Assembly: GCF_004217185.1 (NCBI RefSeq) | Contig: NZ_SHKL01000001.1 | Coordinates: 5,082,001 to 5,146,000 of the forward strand | DNA from: Pseudonocardia sediminis | GTDB taxonomy: Bacteria > Actinomycetota > Actinomycetes > Mycobacteriales > Pseudonocardiaceae | Length of the DNA: 64,000 nt | Direction: 5' to 3' | The notes under the pieces: generated by a model | The model's input: only the letters and a program-made list of their open reading frames with translations | Database searches by the model: none | What the model was told of the DNA's origin: nothing | Position numbers and translations under genes: made by a program | Shown here: one piece after another, positions 58,655 through 64,000 of the stretch | How the letters are laid out: each line of letters begins with the position of its first letter | How positions within the stretch are numbered: position 1 is the first letter of the stretch

Positions 58655-60268
58655 TCAGTCGTCGAAGGAGATCAGGCGCGTTGTGCGGGCCCCGACCGAG
58701 GCGCCGATCGGCTCCAGCACCGCCGGGTCGATCTGGCGGTCCACGCGCAGCAGCATGATCGCGTCCGTGCCGTCCGTGGTCTGCGAGATCTGCGCGGCCT
58801 CGATGTTCACCGCGGCCTCGCCGAGCAGCGAGCCGACGCGGCCCATGACGCCCGGGCGGTCGGTGTACTCCAGGAGCACGACCTCGCCCTCGGCGCGCAG
58901 GTCGAAGTGCCGGCCGTTGATCTCGACGAGCTTCTCGACCTCCGCGCGCCCGGTCAGCGTTCCGGAGACGGTGACCGACTCGCCGTCGGACATCGCGGCG
59001 CGCAGCTGCACGACACTGCGGTGGTTGGCGCTCTCCGGGGCGGTGGTCAGCTCGACGGTGACGCCGCGCTCCTGCGCCAGCGCCGGGACGTTGACGAACG
59101 TGACCTGGTCCTCGACGACGTGGGCGAACACGCCGCGCAGCGCGGCCAGCGAGAGCACCGAGACGTCCTCGTCGGCGAGCTCGCCGGAGACGTCGACGGT
59201 GATCGAGGTCGGGGTCCCGCCGGCGACGGCCTGCAGCGTGGTGCCCAGCTTCTGCACCAGCGGCAGCCACGGCCGCACCTCGTCGCCGACCGAGCCGTTG
59301 ATCTGGACGTTCACCGCGTCCGGCACGAACTCCCCGGCCAGCGCCAGCTGCACCGACTTCGCGACGTCGGTGCCCGCGCGGTCCTGGGCCTCGTCGGTGG
59401 AGGCGCCCAGGTGCGGGGTGACGACGATGTTCTCCACCTCGAACAGCGGGCTCGACGTGGTCGGTTCGGTGACGTAGACGTCCACACCGGCCCCGCCGAC
59501 GTGCCCCGAACGGACCGCCTCGGCGAGCGCCTGCTCGTCGACCAGCCCTCCGCGCGCGGCGTTGACGATGATCACGCCCGGCTTGGTGATCGCGAGCTGG
59601 TCCTTGCCGATCAGGCCCAGGGTCTCCGGGGTCTTCGGCAGGTGGATCGAGATCGCGTCCGCGGTGCGCAGCAGGTCGTCGAGGTCGAGCAGCTCGATCC
59701 CGAGCTGGGCCGCGCGCGCCTTGGAGATGTAGGGGTCGTAGGCGACGAGCTCGACACCGAACGCGGCCAGGCGCTGCGCGACCAGCTGACCGATCTTGCC
59801 CAGGCCGACGATGCCGACGGTCTTGCCGTTGATCTCGGTGCCGGTGTAGCTGCTGCGCTTCCACTGGCCCTGGCGCAGGCTCGCGTCCGCGGCCGGGATG
59901 TGGCGGGCGGCGGAGAGCAGCAGCGCGATCGCGTGCTCGGCGGCGGAGACGATGTTCGACGTCGGCGCGTTGACGACCATGACGCCGTGCGCGGTCGCGG
60001 CGGCGACGTCGACGTTGTCGAGACCCACACCCGCGCGCGCGACGATCTGGAGCCGGGTGGACGCGGCCAGGGCCTCGGCGTCGACCTGCGTCGCCGAGCG
60101 CACGAGCAGCGCGTCGGCGTCCGCGATGGCCTCGAGAAACGCGCGACGGTCGGTGCCGTCGACCTCGCGGATCTCGACGTCGTCGCCGAGCATCGCGACC
60201 GCGGACGGCGCGAGCTTCTCGGCGAGGAGGACGACTGGGCGGGTCTGATCGGTGGCGGCGTTGCTCAC
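58655..60268 (-). CDS. serA: D-3-phosphoglycerate dehydrogenase
   Basis: 537 aa from GTG 60268. NAD site VGIVGLGKIG, catalytic Arg in NAARGG, Glu/His pair with PHLGAST at about residues 280-290. Then an allosteric-substrate-binding domain (INGSVGDEVRPWLPLV onward) and a C-terminal ACT domain (LLEYTDRPGVMGRVGSLL). The domain order matches the long type known from Mycobacterium tuberculosis SerA1, inhibited by serine through ACT. First enzyme of serine synthesis. It lies between leuB and ilvC. Confidence 0.95.
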   Translation of the reverse strand: MSNAATDQTRPVVLLAEKLAPSAVAMLGDDVEIREVDGTDRRAFLEAIADADALLVRSATQVDAEALAASTRLQIVARAGVGLDNVDVAAATAHGVMVVNAPTSNIVSAAEHAIALLLSAARHIPAADASLRQGQWKRSSYTGTEINGKTVGIVGLGKIGQLVAQRLAAFGVELVAYDPYISKARAAQLGIELLDLDDLLRTADAISIHLPKTPETLGLIGKDQLAITKPGVIIVNAARGGLVDEQALAEAVRSGHVGGAGVDVYVTEPTTSSPLFEVENIVVTPHLGASTDEAQDRAGTDVAKSVQLALAGEFVPDAVNVQINGSVGDEVRPWLPLVQKLGTTLQAVAGGTPTSITVDVSGELADEDVSVLSLAALRGVFAHVVEDQVTFVNVPALAQERGVTVELTTAPESANHRSVVQLRAAMSDGESVTVSGTLTGRAEVEKLVEINGRHFDLRAEGEVVLLEYTDRPGVMGRVGSLLGEAAVNIEAAQISQTTDGTDAIMLLRVDRQIDPAVLEPIGASVGARTTRLISFDD

Positions 60269-60393
60269 GATGCTGCGGTGCTCCCCGGAATCGGGTCGTG
60301 ACACTGGGCTTCGGACGGCCGTGATTCTAGCGCCGAACGCGAGGCTCCCCCGCCGGAACCGTTCGTCCGGAGGGGACACCCCAGGACATGCGA

Positions 60394-60432
60394 ACGGCAC
60401 CCTCGTCGGAATCTTTCCGACGAGGGTGCCGT
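60394..60432 (-). terminator. Terminator of ilvBNC operon
   Basis: An 18-bp perfect stem, 60394-60411 with 60415-60432, loop TCT. It begins 26 bp after the ilvC stop (60458) on the minus strand and precedes serA. No T tract follows on the minus strand. Confidence 0.8.
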
Positions 60433-60457
60433 ACGTTGCGCGCGGAGAGCGTGAGGC

Positions 60458-61462
60458 CTACTGGGCCTTGGTGCCCACCCAGCTCATGAGGCCGCGGAGC
60501 TTCTCGCCGACCTGCTCGATGGAGTGCTCGGCGCCCTCCTTCTGGAGGCGGTCGAAGTTCGGCCGGCCGTTCTCGTCCTCGGCCACCCACTCGCGGGCGA
60601 ACGTGCCGTCCTGCACCTCGGTGAGGATCTTGCGCATCTCGTCCTTCACGGCCGGGGTGATGACGCGCGGGCCGCGGGTGAGGTCGCCGTACTCGGCGGT
60701 GTCGGAGATGGAGAAGCGCTCGTTGGTGATGCCACCCTCGTACATCAGGTCGACGATCAGCTTGAGCTCGTGCAGGCACTCGAAGTAGGCGATCTCGGGG
60801 GCGTAGCCCGCCTCGGTCAGCACCTCGAAGCCGGTCTGGACCAGCGCGGCGGCACCGCCGCAGAGGACGGCCTGCTCACCGAACAGGTCGGTCTCGGTCT
60901 CCTCCTTGAACGTGGTCTCGATGACGCCCGCGCGGGCGCCACCGATCCCGGCCGCGTAGGAGAGCGCGAGGGCCTTGGCGTTGCCGGAGGCGTCCTGCTC
61001 GACCGCGATCAGGCACGGCACGCCCTTGCCGTCGACGTACTGACGGCGGACCAGGTGACCCGGGCCCTTCGGCGCGACCATGGCGACGTCGACGTCCGAC
61101 GGCGGCTTGATCAGGTCGTAGCGGATGTTGAAGCCGTGCCCGAAGAAGATCGCGTCGCCGCTCTTGAGGTTGGGCGCGATGTCGTCGGCGTAGATGAAGC
61201 GCTGCTTGGTGTCCGGCGCCAGGACCATGATCACGTCGGCCCACGCCGACGCCTCGGCCGGCGTGACGACCTCGAGGCCCTCGTCGGCGGCCTTCTGCCG
61301 GGACTTCGAGCCCTCCGGCAGGCCGATCTTGACCTCGACGCCCGAGTCGCGCAGCGACAGCGAGTGCGCGTGCCCCTGCGACCCGTAGCCGATCACGGCG
61401 ACCTTGCGGCCCTGGATGATCGACAGGTCTGCGTCGGCGTCGTAGTAGATGTTCACAGCCAT
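60458..61462 (-). CDS. ilvC: Ketol-acid reductoisomerase (NADP+)
   Basis: 334 aa, class I, from ATG 61462. GYGSQGHAHSLSL (25-37) binds NADPH, then SGDAIFFGHGFNIRY and the Mg-binding Asp/Glu region ETDLFGEQAVLCGGAAALVQ. Isomerises and reduces acetolactate in valine/isoleucine synthesis. 79 bp separate it from ilvN on the same strand; it probably ends the ilvBNC transcript at the hairpin 60394-60432. Confidence 0.97.
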   Translation of the reverse strand: MAVNIYYDADADLSIIQGRKVAVIGYGSQGHAHSLSLRDSGVEVKIGLPEGSKSRQKAADEGLEVVTPAEASAWADVIMVLAPDTKQRFIYADDIAPNLKSGDAIFFGHGFNIRYDLIKPPSDVDVAMVAPKGPGHLVRRQYVDGKGVPCLIAVEQDASGNAKALALSYAAGIGGARAGVIETTFKEETETDLFGEQAVLCGGAAALVQTGFEVLTEAGYAPEIAYFECLHELKLIVDLMYEGGITNERFSISDTAEYGDLTRGPRVITPAVKDEMRKILTEVQDGTFAREWVAEDENGRPNFDRLQKEGAEHSIEQVGEKLRGLMSWVGTKAQ

Positions 61463-61541
61463 GATGCGGTGTGGATCCTTCCCAGCGTCAATGTTGCGGT
61501 AAGTCGGGGGCCGGCGGAGCCGGCGGGTGGGTGAGTGCTGT

Positions 61542-62051
61542 CTAGCGGACGGCCGCGGCGGTGATGGAGCGGGGCCCACGGCCCACCGCGACCATCCCGG
61601 ACTTGACCATCTCGCGGATGCCGTACGGCTCGAGCATGCGCAGCAGCGCGTTGAGCTTGTCCGAGGTACCGGTGGCCTCGACGGTGACCGCCTCCGGGGA
61701 GACGTCGACGACCTTGGCCCGGAACATCTGCACGGTCTCGAGGACCTGGCTGCGCACCGTGGAGTCGGCCCGGACCTTGACCAGCAGCAGCTCGCGCTGC
61801 ACCGAGGCGTCCGGCTCGAGCTCGACGATCTTGATCACGTGCACGAGCTTGTTGAGCTGCTTGGTGACCTGCTCCATCGGCAGCTCGTCGACCTCGACCA
61901 CGATCGTCATCCGGGAGACGTCCGGGTGCTCGGTCGGGCCGACGGCCAGGGAGTTGATGTTGAACCCGCGCCGGGAGAACAGCCCCGACACCCGGGCCAG
62001 GACGCCCGGCTTGTCCTCGACGAGGACCGAGAGGGTGTGCAGCTCGGTCAC
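61542..62051 (-). CDS. ilvN: Acetolactate synthase small (regulatory) subunit
   Basis: 169 aa; GTG 62051 overlaps the ilvB stop (GTGA). N-terminal ACT domain LSVLVEDKPGVLARVSGLFSRRGFNINSL with valine-binding residues, then a second regulatory domain. Confers valine feedback inhibition on IlvB. Co-translated with ilvB. Confidence 0.96.
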   Translation of the reverse strand: MTELHTLSVLVEDKPGVLARVSGLFSRRGFNINSLAVGPTEHPDVSRMTIVVEVDELPMEQVTKQLNKLVHVIKIVELEPDASVQRELLLVKVRADSTVRSQVLETVQMFRAKVVDVSPEAVTVEATGTSDKLNALLRMLEPYGIREMVKSGMVAVGRGPRSITAAAVR

Positions 62052-63988
62052 TTCTCGCCCTCCAGGGCCTGCTCGGTGACGTCGGAGACGTCGTCGATCG
62101 ACGCGGCCAGCTCGTCGCCGTCGAACTCGGGACGGATGTCGCGCGAGACCTTGATCTCGTCGTTGCTCGTGCCGGCGGCCACCATCGGCCACACCTGGGC
62201 GTCCGCCCCGACCACGAACTCCACCACGACCGGACGGTCGTTGATCTCCATTGCCTGGTGGATGACGCGGTCGACGTCCTCCTTGGACTCGACCCGCAGC
62301 CCCACGCAGCCCATCGCCTCGGCCAGCATCGGGAAGTCCGGGATGCGCAGCTTGTGGGTGTTGAGGTTCGTGTTGGAGTAGCGCTCGCCGTAGAACAGGT
62401 TCTGCCACTGCCGGACCATGCCCAGGTTGCCGTTGTTGATCACGGCGACCTTGATCGGGATGCCCTCGATGGCGCAGGTGGCGAGCTCCTGGTTGGTCAT
62501 CTGGAAGCAGCCGTCGCCGTCGATGCACCACACGACGGTGTCCGGCTCGCCGACCTTGGCGCCCATCGCGGCCGGGACCGCGTAGCCCATGGTCCCGAGG
62601 CCACCGGAGTTCAGCCAGGTCCGCGGCTTCTCGTAGCGGACGAACTGCGCCGCCCACATCTGGTGCTGCCCGACGCCGGCGGCGTAGATCGCGTCCGGGC
62701 CGGCGATGGCGCCGATCCGCTCGATCACGTACTCCGGCGACAGCGAGCCGTCGGCCGGGTCGTCGTAGCCGAGCGGGTAGCGGTCGCGCAGCCCGCCGAC
62801 CTGCTTCCACCAGGACGTCAGGTCCGGCTCGCCGTGCTCGGCACGGTCGGCGCGCACGGCCTCGACCAGCTCGGCGATGACCTCCTTGCAGTCGCCCACG
62901 ATCGGGACGTCGGCGCGGCGGTTCTTGGAGATCTCGGCCGGGTCGATGTCGGCGTGCACGACCTTGGCGCCGGGCGCGAAGCTCTCCAGCTTGCCGGTGA
63001 CCCGGTCGTCGAACCGGGACCCGAGCGCGACCAGCAGGTCCGAGCGCTGCATGGCCGCCACCGCGGCGACGGTGCCGTGCATGCCGGGCATGCCCAGGTG
63101 CAGCGGGTGGCTGTCCGGGAACACGCCGCGGGCCATCAGCGTGGTGACGACGGGTGCCCCGGTCAGCTCGGCGAGCTCCTTGAGCTCGTCGGCGGCCTCG
63201 GCCTTGAGCACGCCGCCGCCGACGTAGAGCACCGGCTTGGACGACTCACGGATGAGACGCGCGGCCTCGCGGATCTGCTTGCCGTGCGGCCGGGTCGTCG
63301 GCCGGTAGCCGGGCAGCTGCAGCTCCGGGGGCCAGGAGAAGGTCGTCGCCTCCTGCAGGACGTCCTTCGGGATGTCGACCAGGACGGGTCCGGGCCGGCC
63401 GGTGGACGCCAGGTGGAAGGCCTCGGCGATCGCGCGCGGGATCTCCGCGGCGTCGGTCACCAGCATGTTGTGCTTGGTCACCGGCAGGGTGATGCCGGTG
63501 ATGTCGGCCTCCTGGAAGGCGTCGGTGCCGATCAGCGGACGGCTCTGCTGACCGGTGATGGCCACCAGCGGCACCGAGTCCATGTGCGCGTCCGCGATCG
63601 GGGTGACCAGGTTCGTGGCCCCCGGCCCGGACGTCGCCATGCAGACCCCGACCTTGCCGGTGGCCTGCGCGTACCCGGTCGCCGCATGGCCCGCGCCCTG
63701 CTCGTGGCGGACGAGGATGTGGCGGACCTTCTCCGAGTCCAGCAGCGGGTCGTAGGCCGGGAGGATCGTGCCGCCCGGGAGACCGAACACGACCTCGCAG
63801 CCGATCTCCTCGAGCGAGCGGACGAGGGACTGCGCCCCGGTCATCGGCTCGTTGTCGACGCGCGGGCCGGGAACGGTCGCCTCGCCGCGCACGGCGGCCG
63901 GGGAGTCGCTCCGCTGGGTGGCCGTGCGGCCGGGCGGCGGTGCCGGTTTCGGCCCGGCGGACCCGGTTCGGGAGGGTGCGGTGGTCAT
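62048..63988 (-). CDS. ilvB: Acetolactate synthase large (catalytic) subunit
   Basis: 646 aa; ATG 63988 is 12 bp from the window edge, with AGGCAGACCGAG upstream. A 48-residue Pro/Ala-rich extension precedes MTGAQSLVRSLEEIG. Catalytic Glu96 in VRHEQGAGHAATGYA; ThDP-Mg motif CIDGDGCFQMTNQELATC through INNGNLGM. Makes acetolactate or acetohydroxybutyrate from pyruvate, FAD- and ThDP-dependent. Overlaps ilvN by 4 bp. Promoter and any leader peptide lie outside the window. Confidence 0.96.
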   Translation of the reverse strand: MTTAPSRTGSAGPKPAPPPGRTATQRSDSPAAVRGEATVPGPRVDNEPMTGAQSLVRSLEEIGCEVVFGLPGGTILPAYDPLLDSEKVRHILVRHEQGAGHAATGYAQATGKVGVCMATSGPGATNLVTPIADAHMDSVPLVAITGQQSRPLIGTDAFQEADITGITLPVTKHNMLVTDAAEIPRAIAEAFHLASTGRPGPVLVDIPKDVLQEATTFSWPPELQLPGYRPTTRPHGKQIREAARLIRESSKPVLYVGGGVLKAEAADELKELAELTGAPVVTTLMARGVFPDSHPLHLGMPGMHGTVAAVAAMQRSDLLVALGSRFDDRVTGKLESFAPGAKVVHADIDPAEISKNRRADVPIVGDCKEVIAELVEAVRADRAEHGEPDLTSWWKQVGGLRDRYPLGYDDPADGSLSPEYVIERIGAIAGPDAIYAAGVGQHQMWAAQFVRYEKPRTWLNSGGLGTMGYAVPAAMGAKVGEPDTVVWCIDGDGCFQMTNQELATCAIEGIPIKVAVINNGNLGMVRQWQNLFYGERYSNTNLNTHKLRIPDFPMLAEAMGCVGLRVESKEDVDRVIHQAMEINDRPVVVEFVVGADAQVWPMVAAGTSNDEIKVSRDIRPEFDGDELAASIDDVSDVTEQALEGEK

Positions 63989-64000
63989 CTCGGTCTGCCT

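Noticed and set aside
58373..60301. Plus-strand frame of 642 codons opposite serA
   Set aside because: Antisense to serA; Arg/Val/Asp-rich shadow composition.
1..64000. Insertion sequences, integrases or phage genes
   Set aside because: No transposase, integrase or terminal inverted repeat was recognised; the HNH protein is of the widespread chromosomal type.

Overview
The window is high-G+C actinobacterial chromosome, most like a Pseudonocardia-type member of the Pseudonocardiales (inferred from codon bias, gene content and gene order; no search was run). The right part carries a block known from other actinobacteria such as Mycobacterium: gpsA, cofC/fbiD, ppk1, mutT1, hupB, leuD, leuC, an IclR regulator (ndgR/ltbR type), tRNA-Glu, tRNA-Gln, gltX, then leuB, serA, ilvC, ilvN and ilvB. 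The left part (1 to about 39,280) is a large cell-surface or extracellular polysaccharide locus.

Region by region. (1) 1-5,972: minus-strand operon of clearly lower G+C: two GT2 glycosyltransferases, a flippase, a GT4, a WecG/TagA-type GT26 and a truncated multi-pass membrane protein that runs off the window. Several genes are joined by ATGA overlaps. (2) 6,038-9,026: sugar C-methyltransferase, RmlC-like epimerase, LCP-family attachment enzyme. (3) 9,253-16,114: three phosphoglycosyl transferases (two near-duplicates with duplicated promoters), an SGNH hydrolase, a Wzc-like kinase/co-polymerase and a small Cys/His-rich protein. (4) 16,169-20,939: a frameshifted beta-helix gene, a membrane acyltransferase, an SDR and a secreted glycoside-hydrolase-like lipoprotein. 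(5) 20,993-24,751: a coupled GT4, Wzz-like co-polymerase and flippase operon. (6) 24,824-29,004: class F sortase with a DUF4397 surface protein, MFS transporter, a tandem palindromic repeat and an HNH endonuclease. (7) 29,131-34,503: methyltransferase, GT4, Wzy-like polymerase and a GT4 fused to a co-polymerase, each overlapping the next by 4 bp. (8) 34,660-39,271: two GT2 paralogues sharing a nearly identical 188-bp tract, a methyltransferase and a third flippase.

How it works together (inference). A phosphoglycosyl transferase loads the first sugar on undecaprenyl phosphate. The GT2/GT4/GT26 enzymes extend it; methyltransferases, the epimerase and the acyltransferase decorate it. The flippases export it, the Wzy-like protein polymerises it and Wzc/Wzz-like proteins set chain length. 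LCP attaches it to the wall, and the sortase may anchor surface protein.

The core block supplies branched-chain amino acids (ilvBNC, leuB, leuCD), serine (serA), glycerophospholipid precursors (gpsA, plsC-like), coenzyme F420 (cofC) and polyphosphate (ppk1). Between gltX and leuB lies a three-gene HTH / seven-helix-type membrane protein / ImmA-IrrE protease module of unknown function.

The most notable observations are the GT4-co-polymerase fusion with its unfused counterpart in the same locus, the duplicated promoter-leader ahead of two phosphoglycosyl transferases, the localized identity tract between the GT2 paralogues, the 85-bp tandem palindromic repeats and the HTH/ImmA/membrane module.
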